Of a DNA stretch of 64,000 bases, positions 33,186 through 43,916 are shown piece after piece. Both the position numbers and the translations under genes were made by a program. How positions within the stretch are numbered: the first letter of the stretch is position 1; each line of letters starts with the position of its first letter. The stretch is from Gonocerus acuteangulatus (Eukaryota > Arthropoda > Insecta > Hemiptera > Coreidae), in the NCBI GenBank assembly GCA_946811695.1, contig OX328125.1, positions 49,755,998-49,819,997 of the forward strand, read 5' to 3'. The notes under the pieces were generated by a model, which searched no databases, had not been told where the DNA came from, and was given only the letters and a program-made list of their open reading frames with translations.

Positions 33186-35590
33186 ATTGCTTTTTATTTT
33201 TGTAATTTCTTATGTTGGGAAAATGTATTTGTATGTAAAACAGGATAGGAAAAATGAGACCAATTTTCTGTTGCTAGAAATAATGAAAATTTTGGGAACT
33301 TCGTATACTTCCATTAATATCTTGAAAACGATTGAAAATCTTGGGAAGCGAAAGGTTACCATTCGAAAGCTTACTAAATGGTCTACAAAAAAGGTTTTGA
33401 GGAAAGTTTTGAATAAGCGATGTCAATCGGATGAAATAAGTGCTTAAACTTTGAAGTAATTGATTTCGTTTATTTCATACGGTTCTTTTGGTCTGTTTTT
33501 ATTCCTATTTTTTCATTTCTTATAGTTGGATAATGTATTTGACAATAAAACAGATTAATTAAAATAAGAAAAACAATTCATTGTTAGAAATATATCAGGC
33601 TGTACCTTATGAAATGTCAGTTTTGGATTTGCCGATTTCCTTCAAATGTCTTGAAACTGTCGAGGCTCCTAGTCCGAGTTCTTTGGCATATTCCCTATTG
33701 TTTGCTATTGCTTATAGTAGTCAAATGTATTTGCCAATAACACAGGATACGGGCGGAACCTTGGGATTCTCAGATCCCGTATGAATATCTATTAGGCCCT
33801 CTTCGTATATTTTCATTAATATCTCAAAAAGGGTTAGGAAATCGTGGAAAAATGTTTTGAAGAAATGTTTGATGGGGTCGTCACATTAGGAGAAATAAGT
33901 GCTTAAAACTTAGTTAGTTAGTTTCGTTTATTTAAACGGATCTATTTGTGTGTTTCCCGCAGTTTTTTCACTGCTCGTCATTTTTGTAATTTCTTATAGT
34001 AGTCAAATGTATTTGTCAGTAAACAGGATACGTATAATTAGAAGCAATATTTTGTTTGTTAGAATTCGAAGATGCCGTACGAATATCTAGATATTACCTG
34101 TGGGTTAATATGTTTTTTGAGTTGAAGCTTTAAAGCCTCAACAGGAATATTTGTGTAATCACCCTTCACAGTTAATTTATTAGAATCATGAGTGACCGTT
34201 TTTGTGTTACAACTAACAATCTTTGAAAACGAAGTTTAACTATCCTTGTTATTGTTATTTTCCTTCTGTTTGGCCGAAATTTTCTATTCGTGGTGTAATT
34301 CTCCTTGAATTTTTTGACTAGATCAAGAACCTATTTTAAGCACTCTTAAATTCCTTAATTTAATTCAGGAAGTTTATCAAGCTTGATATAATCACTTTTG
34401 GGTTAATACGGGTGGTCTATACCGAGTCCTTTGTTTGTAAACACAAAGAGCTTTCTGAGTAACGGTAAAGGGCAGTAAAAGTATATGACTGACTACCTGG
34501 AAGTAGACCCTGCATACAGAGAATTGCAATACGAGACCTCATTCATCTTTCACCAGCTACCGTGTAACACCTTAGATCTGATTATATTGTTTTACTCAGT
34601 GTGAACAAGTGTTGAAAGTGCCTAAAATTTTATATTTTTATTCCTTGTTATTTTTTAATTGCTTAGAGTTGGATAATGTATTTGAAAATAAAACAGGTTA
34701 AGAAAAATAAGAAATCAATTTAATGTTAGAGATATGGATTTCCAAGATTTAGCTTTTCAACTGCCTAGCGTCCTTCCTAGGGAGGGTTGTTTGTCTTTGA
34801 TTTTGGTACTTAGAATTATGGGATACAGTTGAAACATTTTCTGCGTGTTCAACACTAATATGTTGAAATTTTTGTTACGTTTAGGGTAAAGGAAGAGTTA
34901 GAATAAAATATTTTATTAACAGACAAAAAAAGTTTTGGTAACTTTGTATACTTTCGTTAGTATCTCGAAAACCGTTGACAATCTTGTGAAGCGGAAGATT
35001 ACCATTCGAAAGCTTACTAAATGCTCTACAAAAAAGGTTCTGTACATGGACGTATATAAAAACAATTTCGGGGGCGGGGGTCTGAGACCATTTCCAGGGT
35101 ATGGAATACTAAATATTTAGAGCTTGGAATAGCTTTAGGCAACTAAAACGCTATTACACGTAAAATAAAATATGTTTTATGAACTAAGTGATCTTATTTA
35201 ATTTATTTTTAAGGGTTTTACGAGAAGTTTTCATCATTAATTCAAAATTTCGGGACGGGGCTGCAGCCCCATCAGCCCCCCCCCTCATATATGCCCATGC
35301 TTCTGTACCCTCTAGAAAGGCTTTATTAGGCATATTTTGTATTGATTTATAGAGCTTTGCTTTAGAATGAGAGCAGGATTGTGTAATTTCCGCATCTGTG
35401 TAAAAGTTAGTTACTGTCGGTGTCCCTGACGCCTTAATATCACTTTTATTCGAGATATTCGAGAGGATTTTGACAATTTTCACGAGATATATAAAAAAAA
35501 ATAAGTTTATTTCTTTTCTAAGCTTATCAAATGGCACTAGGGACATGAACGGAACCGCGCTAAGATGCTGCAGTTCCTGCGAGTCGGACT
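33186..35590 (+). repeat. Family A core blocks, degenerate array (copy 6)
   Basis: Successive blocks with aagcttactaaat, gtcaatcggagaaataagtg and ggataatgtatttga-like text recur at about 33.3, 33.85, 35.0 and 35.7 kb. The array closes at 35543-35590 with gaacggaaccgcgctaagat and gagtcggact, the AGTCC-type terminus in reverse. Open frames here (for example 33163-33447 and 35184-35546) are translations of the repeat. Confidence 0.7.
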
Positions 35591-36080
35591 TTTTATTTTT
35601 GTAATTTCTTATGTTGGGAAAATTTTGTGTGTAAAACAGGATATGAAAAATGAGACCAATTTTCTGTTGTTAGAAATAATGTAAATATCTCGAAAACGGT
35701 TGAAAATCTTGGTAAACGGAAGAATACCATTAGAAAGCTTATTAAATGCTCTACATAAAAGGTTCTAATGAAAGTTTTTATCAGGCGATGACAATCGGAG
35801 AAATAAGAGCTTAAAGCTTTAAAGTAATTGATTTCGCTTATTCGAACTGTTCTTTTTGTCTGTTTTTTATTCCTTGTTATTTTTTAATTGCTTGTAGTTG
35901 GATAATGTATTCGAAAATAAAACAGGTTTAGTAAAATAACAAAAACAATTTATTGTTAGAAATATAGAGTTCCAAGATTCCAAGACCTTGTAACTAGCGG
36001 GAAAGTTTCTAGTGTTGCCGACCGTTCCAGGTAAGATTGTAAATCCTACCTTTCAAGACTGGTGGAACCAAAATAATAAC
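35591..36080 (+). repeat. Family A repeat, copy 7, left part
   Basis: The core block leads to ccaagaccttgtaactagcg and caagactggtggaacc. It is interrupted after caaaataataac (36069-36080), and the same 12-mer reappears at 43821, so this is the target of the Penelope-like array. It lacks the 77-bp insertion of copies 3 and 10. Confidence 0.85.
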
Positions 36081-36141
36081 TTTCGGGGTTCGGTCACTAC
36101 TACTTTTATCGTAAAAATGGTTTTATTTTGCCGACGTTTCG
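36081..36141 (-). repeat. Inverted Penelope end fragment (left edge)
   Basis: On the minus strand it reads gccgaaacgtcggcaaaata and onward to tagtagtgaccgaacc. It includes GAAACGUC, the 3' half of a hammerhead core with a GUC triplet, followed by the A-rich leader. Its outer part pairs with tagcagtgaccgaaccc at 43757-43773, so the insertion has inverted edges. Confidence 0.6.
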
Positions 36142-38120
36142 GCAACCCGACGGAGGAACTGGTAACCAGCATCGAGGCCGCTCTTTTCCATATGGATAAG
36201 GACAAGGCTGAAACGATCAGGTTAGAAGCTGCCCACCTCGTCGGAAGAGCCAGGCCCCCGAAGGACAACTTAACACCAGCCCAAAGAAAAGCCTTATGTG
36301 ATCTGAGGAAGAGGGAAGATGTCTTAATCACAAAGGCTGACAAAGGAAATGTAACGGTTATACTCGACAAGACATCTTATGAAGACAAAATGGAAGGCTT
36401 ACTGTCCATAGACACATATGAGAAGAACATAAAGGACCCCACCAAACGAATTGAAAATCAAATTAATAAAATCTTAAAAGAGAAGATAAAAGATAAGGCA
36501 CGAATCGCAGAGATGGCCCCCGGTGACTCCAGAATACCCCGGATCTATGGTTTACCAAAAATCCACAAAGAAGGAGCACCCCTCAGGCCTATAGTCTCCA
36601 TGATTGGAGCGCCCACGTACAGAGCCAGCAAGGTGCTGGCAAAAGCTCTGAAACCTTACACAGGCCAGTCCTTTTCAGCAGTACGAAATTCAATTCATTT
36701 GGTGGAAATCCTAAAAAACACAAGGCTCGAAGAAGGAGACCTGATGGTGAGCTTTGACGTGGAGTCCCTCTTCACCAACCTTCCAGCTAAAGATGCTACC
36801 CAGATCATCAAGAACAATGAATTCCTGGAGGGAGGGATGATGGAACTAGCTGAACTAGTTCTAACTTCCTGCTACTTCCAGTACAAGGGAATCATCTATA
36901 AGCAGAAGGATGGAGTGGCCATGGGCAGTCCCCTATCACCAGTTGTGGCTGATATTTTCATGGAGGACTTCGAAAGGCGACTGATCGAGGGCACCGAACA
37001 CAAACCGAAGCTTTGGCTACGATATGTGGACGATGTCTTCGCAATCTGGCAGCACGGTGCAGAGGAACTCAAAAAATTCCTTCATCTGATGAACAACTCG
37101 CACCCAGCCATCAGATTTACCGTTGAAGAAGAGAAGAACGGAAGATTGCCTTTCCTAGACCTCCTGATCATTAGGGGGCACAACGGGAGATTAGAACACA
37201 CGGTCTACCGGAAACCCACGGCCACAGGAAGATACCTCCACGCCGAATCTCACCATCACATGGCGCAAAAAACAGGAGTAACGAAAACACTAGCACACAG
37301 AGCTATATCCCTGTGCAGCAACGATACACTCCTAAGAGCAGAGCTGGAACAGTTAACGGAGGACTTAGCCAGCAATGGTTATGACAGGAAGAAATTGGCC
37401 CGGACTATAAGGATAGCGAAGGATCGACACCGAGATGCTAACAACACGAGAGATACAGAACAACGACGCAGAATTACTCTGCCATACGTCAGTGGTGTCA
37501 GCGAGAAGTTAGGCAGAGTCTTTAGGAATCATGAGATAGAGGTCGCCTACAAACCGCTGAACAAAATTGGGGATTGGCTAAGCAAAAGCAAGGATAAGCA
37601 GCGGCTACAAGACCAGGGTGTATACCTTCTACCGTGCGACTGTGGGAAGGTGTATATAGGACAGACAGGGAAGAAGGTAGCCACCCGGATTGGACAGCAC
37701 GCTGCTGACTACAGGCTGGGACGCACGAAATACTCTGCAGTGGCAACACACGGAGAAGAGTGCCCCAAACAAATCCTCTTTGACCAAGCCAAGACCCTAG
37801 CCAAAGAAAACGCTCTGACCAGAAGACAAATCAGGGAGGCGATTGAAATCCAGAAGTATCCGGCCAATTTCAATAGAGAAGATGGACTCATCCTTTCTAA
37901 CACATGGCGGCCCATCATGAAGAGGATAGAAGTCAAGCCACCCACGCAAGACCATCAGCGCCCCGAACGGACAACTGAAGAAACGGACGGAGACAGCCGA
38001 CTCCCCATTGGCCCACAACCCCCCAAGCTTATTGGCTCGCACAATCTCCGACCAAGGCGTATAAAGGGAGCCCAGACCAAGGACGGACTCATTCCCTTAC
38101 CGACCAGCAAGGATGAGTGA
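36142..38120 (+). pseudogene. Penelope-like RT/GIY-YIG ORF, 5'-truncated unit
   Basis: The open frame formally runs from 36012, but its first 44 residues are flanking repeat and inverted end. The Penelope protein begins at NPTEELVTS, corresponding to residue 236 of the complete unit. From there it matches the two complete units: KADKGNVTVILD, FDVESLFTNLP (RT motif A), GVAMGSPLSP (motif B), YVDD (motif C), then the C-terminal GIY-YIG endonuclease (GVYLLPC ... VYIGQTGK). It has no upstream pLTR of its own and no start codon for the protein. It may serve as leader or donor of the pLTR-like region for the next unit, as partial front copies do in this class. Confidence 0.85.
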
Positions 38121-40794
38121 AGGCCCGAAGAAGCCGGAGAGGAATCCGGCGAAATATTGCGATGTTAGGAGGAGCAAGACCGCTGGAGACAGATGCCGAA
38201 TGAACAACACATTTAATTCCCAGCGAAGTAACTTGAAAAACAACATATCAAACCTCTACGGCGAGGAAACGTACACCCTGACCAGGAGACTGAGCAAAAC
38301 GAGGTGCCGCATAGCGACAACGCGTAATGACCTGGACTTCCTACGGAGATGCAGGGACGAGAAGGTGACACCCCCCTTCCTGAGGATGAAGAGGCCCCTT
38401 AAGACTCCCAAAGCAGCCCGGATCTATGATAACATGGAGAAGGCGCTGCTTAGGGAAAGAATTGGAGCTTACCGCCACAGGTTGTGGAGCCAAGTAACAG
38501 AGGAAACTTCCCTAAAGGACAAAATACGGTCAATAGTTGACCCAGACATTTGGGATACTGTTGACCGCTTAACAGATGACAAGGCGAAAAAGGAAGGGAC
38601 AAGAAACGCCGAAAAGAAAACGAAGAAATGGGACAAATTGACGCGAAAATCAAATTTGGTGGCCCTCAAAAGGGTCGTTGAAAATGATTTTTTGCAACAA
38701 CAACCACGCCCACCAGTGGACAGAAAAGTCATTGTAAACTTGGCTGGTATTGAGTTGTCTCAGGAAGCCACTGAAGTCCTTGAAAAAGGCATGAATTTCG
38801 CTGTGGCACCGAAACGCAACCCGACGGAGGAACTGGTAACCAGCATCGAGGCCGCTCTTTTCCATATGGATAAGGACAAGGCTGAAACGATCAGGTTAGA
38901 AGCTGCCCACCTCGTCGGAAGAGCCAGGCCCCCGAAGGACAACTTAACACCAGCCCAAAGAAAAGCCTTATGTGATCTGAGGAAGAGGGAAGATGTCTTA
39001 ATCACAAAGGCTGACAAAGGAAATGTAACGGTTATACTCGACAAGACATCTTATGAAGACAAAATGGAAGGCTTACTGTCCATAGACACATATGAGAAGA
39101 ACATAAAGGACCCCACCAAACGAATTGAAAATCAAATTAATAAAATCTTAAAAGAGAAGATAAAAGATAAGGCACGAATCGCAGAGATGGCCCCCGGTGA
39201 CTCCAGAATACCCCGGATCTATGGTTTACCAAAAATCCACAAAGAAGGAGCACCCCTCAGGCCTATAGTCTCCATGATTGGAGCGCCCACGTACAGAGCC
39301 AGCAAGGTGCTGGCAAAAGCTCTGAAACCTTACACAGGCCAGTCCTTTTCAGCAGTACGAAATTCAATTCATTTGGTGGAAATCCTAAAAAACACAAGGC
39401 TCGAAGAAGGAGACCTGATGGTGAGCTTTGACGTGGAGTCCCTCTTCACCAACCTTCCAGCTAAAGATGCTACCCAGATCATCAAGAACAATGAATTCCT
39501 GGAGGGAGGGATGATGGAACTAGCTGAACTAGTTCTAACTTCCTGCTACTTCCAGTACAAGGGAATCATCTATAAGCAGAAGGATGGAGTGGCCATGGGC
39601 AGTCCCCTATCACCAGTTGTGGCTGATATTTTCATGGAGGACTTCGAAAGGCGACTGATCGAGGGCACCGAACACAAACCGAAGCTTTGGCTACGATATG
39701 TGGACGATGTCTTCGCAATCTGGCAGCACGGTGCAGAGGAACTCAAAAAATTCCTTCATCTGATGAACAACTCGCACCCAGCCATCAGATTTACCGTTGA
39801 AGAAGAGAAGAACGGAAGATTGCCTTTCCTAGACCTCCTGATCATTAGGGGGCACAACGGGAGATTAGAACACACGGTCTACCGGAAACCCACGGCCACA
39901 GGAAGATACCTCCACGCCGAATCTCACCATCACATGGCGCAAAAAACAGGAGTAACGAAAACACTAGCACACAGAGCTATATCCCTGTGCAGCAACGATA
40001 CACTCCTAAGAGCAGAGCTGGAACAGTTAACGGAGGACTTAGCCAGCAATGGTTATGACAGGAAGAAATTGGCCCGGACTATAAGGATAGCGAAGGATCG
40101 ACACCGAGATGCTAACAACACGAGAGATACAGAACAACGACGCAGAATTACTCTGCCATACGTCAGTGGTGTCAGCGAGAAGTTAGGCAGAGTCTTTAGG
40201 AATCATGAGATAGAGGTCGCCTACAAACCGCTGAACAAAATTGGGGATTGGCTAAGCAAAAGCAAGGATAAGCAGCGGCTACAAGACCAGGGTGTATACC
40301 TTCTACCGTGCGACTGTGGGAAGGTGTATATAGGACAGACAGGGAAGAAGGTAGCCACCCGGATTGGACAGCACGCTGCTGACTACAGGCTGGGACGCAC
40401 GAAATACTCTGCAGTGGCAACACACGGAGAAGAGTGCCCCAAACAAATCCTCTTTGACCAAGCCAAGACCCTAGCCAAAGAAAACGCTCTGACCAGAAGA
40501 CAAATCAGGGAGGCGATTGAAATCCAGAAGTATCCGGCCAATTTCAATAGAGAAGATGGACTCATCCTTTCTAACACATGGCGGCCCATCATGAAGAGGA
40601 TAGAAGTCAAGCCACCCACGCAAGACCATCAGCGCCCCGAACGGACAACTGAAGAAACGGACGGAGACAGCCGACTCCCCATTGGCCCACAACCCCCCAA
40701 GCTTATTGGCTCGCACAATCTCCGACCAAGGCGTATAAAGGGAGCCCAGACCAAGGACGGACTCATTCCCTTACCGACCAGCAAGGATGAGTGA
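38113..40794 (+). CDS. Penelope-like reverse transcriptase/GIY-YIG endonuclease, unit 2
   Basis: This 893-residue protein copies element RNA into the genome and nicks the target. Residues 1-235 are a basic, Penelope-specific N-terminus. The RT core has FDVESLFTNLP (motif A Asp), GVAMGSPLSP (motif B) and YVDD at 529-532 (motif C). The C-terminal domain is a GIY-YIG endonuclease: GVY at 727-729, VYIG at 738-741, ATRIGQH with the likely catalytic Arg, plus CDC and H/C positions like the zinc-binding residues of this group. RT plus GIY-YIG in this order defines endonuclease-positive Penelope-like elements. The ATG at 38113 overlaps the previous unit's stop by 8 bp and lies upstream of the hammerhead-like motif. 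If that RNA self-cleaves, the ATG at 38200 (residue 30, MNNTFNS) is the likelier start. No stop or frameshift is present. Confidence 0.9.
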   Translation: MSEGPKKPERNPAKYCDVRRSKTAGDRCRMNNTFNSQRSNLKNNISNLYGEETYTLTRRLSKTRCRIATTRNDLDFLRRCRDEKVTPPFLRMKRPLKTPKAARIYDNMEKALLRERIGAYRHRLWSQVTEETSLKDKIRSIVDPDIWDTVDRLTDDKAKKEGTRNAEKKTKKWDKLTRKSNLVALKRVVENDFLQQQPRPPVDRKVIVNLAGIELSQEATEVLEKGMNFAVAPKRNPTEELVTSIEAALFHMDKDKAETIRLEAAHLVGRARPPKDNLTPAQRKALCDLRKREDVLITKADKGNVTVILDKTSYEDKMEGLLSIDTYEKNIKDPTKRIENQINKILKEKIKDKARIAEMAPGDSRIPRIYGLPKIHKEGAPLRPIVSMIGAPTYRASKVLAKALKPYTGQSFSAVRNSIHLVEILKNTRLEEGDLMVSFDVESLFTNLPAKDATQIIKNNEFLEGGMMELAELVLTSCYFQYKGIIYKQKDGVAMGSPLSPVVADIFMEDFERRLIEGTEHKPKLWLRYVDDVFAIWQHGAEELKKFLHLMNNSHPAIRFTVEEEKNGRLPFLDLLIIRGHNGRLEHTVYRKPTATGRYLHAESHHHMAQKTGVTKTLAHRAISLCSNDTLLRAELEQLTEDLASNGYDRKKLARTIRIAKDRHRDANNTRDTEQRRRITLPYVSGVSEKLGRVFRNHEIEVAYKPLNKIGDWLSKSKDKQRLQDQGVYLLPCDCGKVYIGQTGKKVATRIGQHAADYRLGRTKYSAVATHGEECPKQILFDQAKTLAKENALTRRQIREAIEIQKYPANFNREDGLILSNTWRPIMKRIEVKPPTQDHQRPERTTEETDGDSRLPIGPQPPKLIGSHNLRPRRIKGAQTKDGLIPLPTSKDE
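38121..38168 (+). ncRNA. Hammerhead-like motif, unit 1/2 junction
   Basis: CCGAAGA (38125-38131), one extra A, a perfect 6-bp stem (GCCGGA/UCCGGC) with a 6-base loop, GAAA (38151-38154), then a possible 4-bp stem III (AUAU/AUGU around UGCG), then U giving a GUU triplet. Compared with the CUGANGA consensus the second base is C, not U, and stem I is not obvious, so activity may be low. The position between tandem units fits the known site of Penelope hammerheads. Confidence 0.4.
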
Positions 40795-43468
40795 AGGCCC
40801 GAAGAAGCCGGAGAGGAATCCGGCGAAATATTGCGATGTTAGGAGGAGCAAGACCGCTGGAGACAGATGCCGAATGAACAACACATTTAATTCCCAGCGA
40901 AGTAACTTGAAAAACAACATATCAAACCTCTACGGCGAGGAAACGTACACCCTGACCAGGAGACTGAGCAAAACGAGGTGCCGCATAGCGACAACGCGTA
41001 ATGACCTGGACTTCCTACGGAGATGCAGGGACGAGAAGGTGACACCCCCCTTCCTGAGGATGAAGAGGCCCCTTAAGACTCCCAAAGCAGCCCGGATCTA
41101 TGATAACATGGAGAAGGCGCTGCTTAGGGAAAGAATTGGAGCTTACCGCCACAGGTTGTGGAGCCAAGTAACAGAGGAAACTTCCCTAAAGGACAAAATA
41201 CGGTCAATAGTTGACCCAGACATTTGGGATACTGTTGACCGCATAACAGATGACAAGGCGAAAAAGGAAGGGACAAGAAACGCCGAAAAGAAAACGAAGA
41301 AATGGGACAAATTGACGCGAAAATCAAATTTGGTGGCCCTCAAAAGGGTCGTTGAAAATGATTTTTTGCAACAACAACCACGCCCACCAGTGGACAGAAA
41401 AGTCATTGTAAACTTGGCTGGTATTGAGTTGTCTCAGGAAGCCACTGAAGTCCTTGAAAAAGGCATGAATTTCGCTGTGGCACCGAAACGCAACCCGACG
41501 GAGGAACTGGTAACCAGCATCGAGGCCGCTCTTTTCCATATGGATAAGGACAAGGCTGAAACGATCAGGTTAGAAGCTGCCCACCTCGTCGGAAGAGCCA
41601 GGCCCCCGAAGGACAACTTAACACCAGCCCAAAGAAAAGCCTTATGTGATCTGAGGAAGAGGGAAGATGTCTTAATCACAAAGGCTGACAAAGGAAATGT
41701 AACGGTTATACTCGACAAGACATCTTATGAAGACAAAATGGAAGGCTTACTGTCCATAGACACATATGAGAAGAACATAAAGGACCCCACCAAACGAATT
41801 GAAAATCAAATTAATAAAATCTTAAAAGAGAAGATAAAAGATAAGGCACGAATCGCAGAGATGGCCCCCGGTGACTCCAGAATACCCCGGATCTATGGTT
41901 TACCAAAAATCCACAAAGAAGGAGCACCCCTCAGGCCTATAGTCTCCATGATTGGAGCGCCCACGTACAGAGCCAGCAAGGTGCTGGCAAAAGCTCTGAA
42001 ACCTTACACAGGCCAGTCCTTTTCAGCAGTACGAAATTCAATTCATTTGGTGGAAATCCTAAAAAACACAAGGCTCGAAGAAGGAGACCTGATGGTGAGC
42101 TTTGACGTGGAGTCCCTCTTCACCAACCTTCCAGCTAAAGATGCTACCCAGATCATCAAGAACAATGAATTCCTGGAGGGAGGGATGATGGAACTAGCTG
42201 AACTAGTTCTAACTTCCTGCTACTTCCAGTACAAGGGAATCATCTATAAGCAGAAGGATGGAGTGGCCATGGGCAGTCCCCTATCACCAGTTGTGGCTGA
42301 TATTTTCATGGAGGACTTCGAAAGGCGACTGATCGAGGGCACCGAACACAAACCGAAGCTTTGGCTACGATATGTGGACGATGTCTTCGCAATCTGGCAG
42401 CACGGTGCAGAGGAACTCAAAAAATTCCTTCATCTGATGAACAACTCGCACCCAGCCATCAGATTTACCGTTGAAGAAGAGAAGAACGGAAGATTGCCTT
42501 TCCTAGACCTCCTGATCATTAGGGGGCACAACGGGAGATTAGAACACACGGTCTACCGGAAACCCACGGCCACAGGAAGATACCTCCACGCCGAATCTCA
42601 CCATCACATGGCGCAAAAAACAGGAGTAACGAAAACACTAGCACACAGAGCTATATCCCTGTGCAGCAACGATACACTCCTAAGAGCAGAGCTGGAACAG
42701 TTAACGGAGGACTTAGCCAGCAATGGTTATGACAGGAAGAAATTGGCCCGGACTATAAGGATAGCGAAGGATCGACACCGAGATGCTAACAACACGAGAG
42801 ATACAGAACAACGACGCAGAATTACTCTGCCATACGTCAGTGGTGTCAGCGAGAAGTTAGGCAGAGTCTTTAGGAATCATGAGATAGAGGTCGCCTACAA
42901 ACCGCTGAACAAAATTGGGGATTGGCTAAGCAAAAGCAAGGATAAGCAGCGGCTACAAGACCAGGGTGTATACCTTCTACCGTGCGACTGTGGGAAGGTG
43001 TATATAGGACAGACAGGGAAGAAGGTAGCCACCCGGATTGGACAGCACGCTGCTGACTACAGGCTGGGACGCACGAAATACTCTGCAGTGGCAACACACG
43101 GAGAAGAGTGCCCCAAACAAATCCTCTTTGACCAAGCCAAGACCCTAGCCAAAGAAAACGCTCTGACCAGAAGACAAATCAGGGAGGCGATTGAAATCCA
43201 GAAGTATCCGGCCAATTTCAATAGAGAAGATGGACTCATCCTTTCTAACACATGGCGGCCCATCATGAAGAGGATAGAAGTCAAGCCACCCACGCAAGAC
43301 CATCAGCGCCCCGAACGGACAACTGAAGAAACGGACGGAGACAGCCGACTCCCCATTGGCCCACAACCCCCCAAGCTTATTGGCTCGCACAATCTCCGAC
43401 CAAGGCGTATAAAGGGAGCCCAGACCAAGGACGGACTCATTCCCTTACCGACCAGCAAGGATGAGTGA
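40787..43468 (+). CDS. Penelope-like reverse transcriptase/GIY-YIG endonuclease, unit 3
   Basis: 893 residues, identical to unit 2 except for one substitution seen: Leu to Ile in the DTVDR(L/I)TDD stretch of the N-terminal region (t at 38569 versus a at 41243). All RT motifs (A, B and YVDD) and the GIY-YIG motifs are intact. The start ATG again overlaps the preceding stop (ATGAGTGA), and residues 3-20 are encoded by the hammerhead-like motif. Near identity over 2.7 kb indicates either a single tandem retrotransposition event or very recent duplication. An assembly artefact is possible, but the single difference argues against a simple duplicated read. Confidence 0.9.
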   Translation: MSEGPKKPERNPAKYCDVRRSKTAGDRCRMNNTFNSQRSNLKNNISNLYGEETYTLTRRLSKTRCRIATTRNDLDFLRRCRDEKVTPPFLRMKRPLKTPKAARIYDNMEKALLRERIGAYRHRLWSQVTEETSLKDKIRSIVDPDIWDTVDRITDDKAKKEGTRNAEKKTKKWDKLTRKSNLVALKRVVENDFLQQQPRPPVDRKVIVNLAGIELSQEATEVLEKGMNFAVAPKRNPTEELVTSIEAALFHMDKDKAETIRLEAAHLVGRARPPKDNLTPAQRKALCDLRKREDVLITKADKGNVTVILDKTSYEDKMEGLLSIDTYEKNIKDPTKRIENQINKILKEKIKDKARIAEMAPGDSRIPRIYGLPKIHKEGAPLRPIVSMIGAPTYRASKVLAKALKPYTGQSFSAVRNSIHLVEILKNTRLEEGDLMVSFDVESLFTNLPAKDATQIIKNNEFLEGGMMELAELVLTSCYFQYKGIIYKQKDGVAMGSPLSPVVADIFMEDFERRLIEGTEHKPKLWLRYVDDVFAIWQHGAEELKKFLHLMNNSHPAIRFTVEEEKNGRLPFLDLLIIRGHNGRLEHTVYRKPTATGRYLHAESHHHMAQKTGVTKTLAHRAISLCSNDTLLRAELEQLTEDLASNGYDRKKLARTIRIAKDRHRDANNTRDTEQRRRITLPYVSGVSEKLGRVFRNHEIEVAYKPLNKIGDWLSKSKDKQRLQDQGVYLLPCDCGKVYIGQTGKKVATRIGQHAADYRLGRTKYSAVATHGEECPKQILFDQAKTLAKENALTRRQIREAIEIQKYPANFNREDGLILSNTWRPIMKRIEVKPPTQDHQRPERTTEETDGDSRLPIGPQPPKLIGSHNLRPRRIKGAQTKDGLIPLPTSKDE
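40795..40842 (+). ncRNA. Hammerhead-like motif, unit 2/3 junction
   Basis: Exact repeat, 2674 bp downstream, of the motif at 38121-38168. Same features and same reservations. Confidence 0.4.
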
Positions 43469-43596
43469 AGGCCCGAAGAAGCCGGAGAGGAATCCGGCGA
43501 AATATTGCGATGTTAGGAGGAGCAAGACCGCTGGAGACAGATGCCGAATGAACAACACATTTAATTCCCAGCGAAGTAACTTGAAAAACAACATAT
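43461..43596 (+). mobile_element. Stub of a fourth Penelope unit
   Basis: Starts with the same ATGAGTGA and reproduces the unit start, including the hammerhead-like motif at 43469-43516, until aaaaacaacatat, where it turns into a TA microsatellite. It supplies the 3' pLTR-like end of the array. Confidence 0.85.
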
Positions 43597-43740
43597 ATAT
43601 ATGTATATATATACATATATAATATATATATATTTATATATAATATATATATATATATATATTTATATATATGAATATACACATACACATATACACGCAC
43701 ACATATGTGCATATATATGCCCACATACATACACATATGG
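43594..43740. repeat. TA/CA microsatellite at the Penelope 3' edge
   Basis: TA-rich with CA interruptions (acacatacacatatacacgc), ending at atggggtatgtg. Penelope-like elements often end at simple repeats; here the repeat lies inside the target duplication. Confidence 0.8.
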
Positions 43741-43820
43741 GGTATGTGTTATTAAGTAGCAGTGACCGAACCCGGATAATCCCTACCTTGCATCATCAAC
43801 GGTCAACGATCTCCTCTCAA
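43741..43820 (+). repeat. Penelope end fragment (right edge)
   Basis: Contains tagcagtgaccgaaccc, the reverse complement of the left-edge fragment, then unmatched sequence to ctctcaa before the target duplication. Not recognisably coding. Confidence 0.5.
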
Positions 43821-43916
43821 CAAAATAATAACTGCTTCTATTTTAATCTTTCGAAATTAGACTAGGGATGAGAACGGAACCGCGCTAAGATGAGGGAGTT
43901 CCTGCGAGTCGGACTT
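43821..43916 (+). repeat. Family A repeat, copy 7, right part
   Basis: Resumes with the duplicated caaaataataac and tgcttctattttaatctttc, then the terminus gaacggaaccgcgctaagat and gagtcggact. Joined with 35591-36080 it gives the pre-insertion allele. Confidence 0.85.

Larger units (their letters stand above)
36081..43820 (+). mobile_element. Penelope-like element, tandem array
   Basis: The insertion is flanked by the 12-bp duplication caaaataataac. Content: an inverted end fragment (36081-36141), a 5'-truncated unit from 36142, two complete units, and the first ~136 bp of a fourth, breaking off at 43596 into TA/CA microsatellite, then another end fragment (about 43740-43820). The unit period is exactly 2674 bp (gcaacccgacgg at 36142, 38816 and 41490). 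Tandem units, a partial copy at the front and inverted end pieces are the usual architecture of Penelope-like elements, which carry pLTRs rather than true LTRs. Confidence 0.9.

Noticed and set aside
37522..38042. Minus-strand open frames inside the Penelope units (repeated at 40.2-40.7 and 42.9-43.4 kb)
   Set aside because: Antisense shadows of the RT/GIY-YIG frame, lacking domains of their own.
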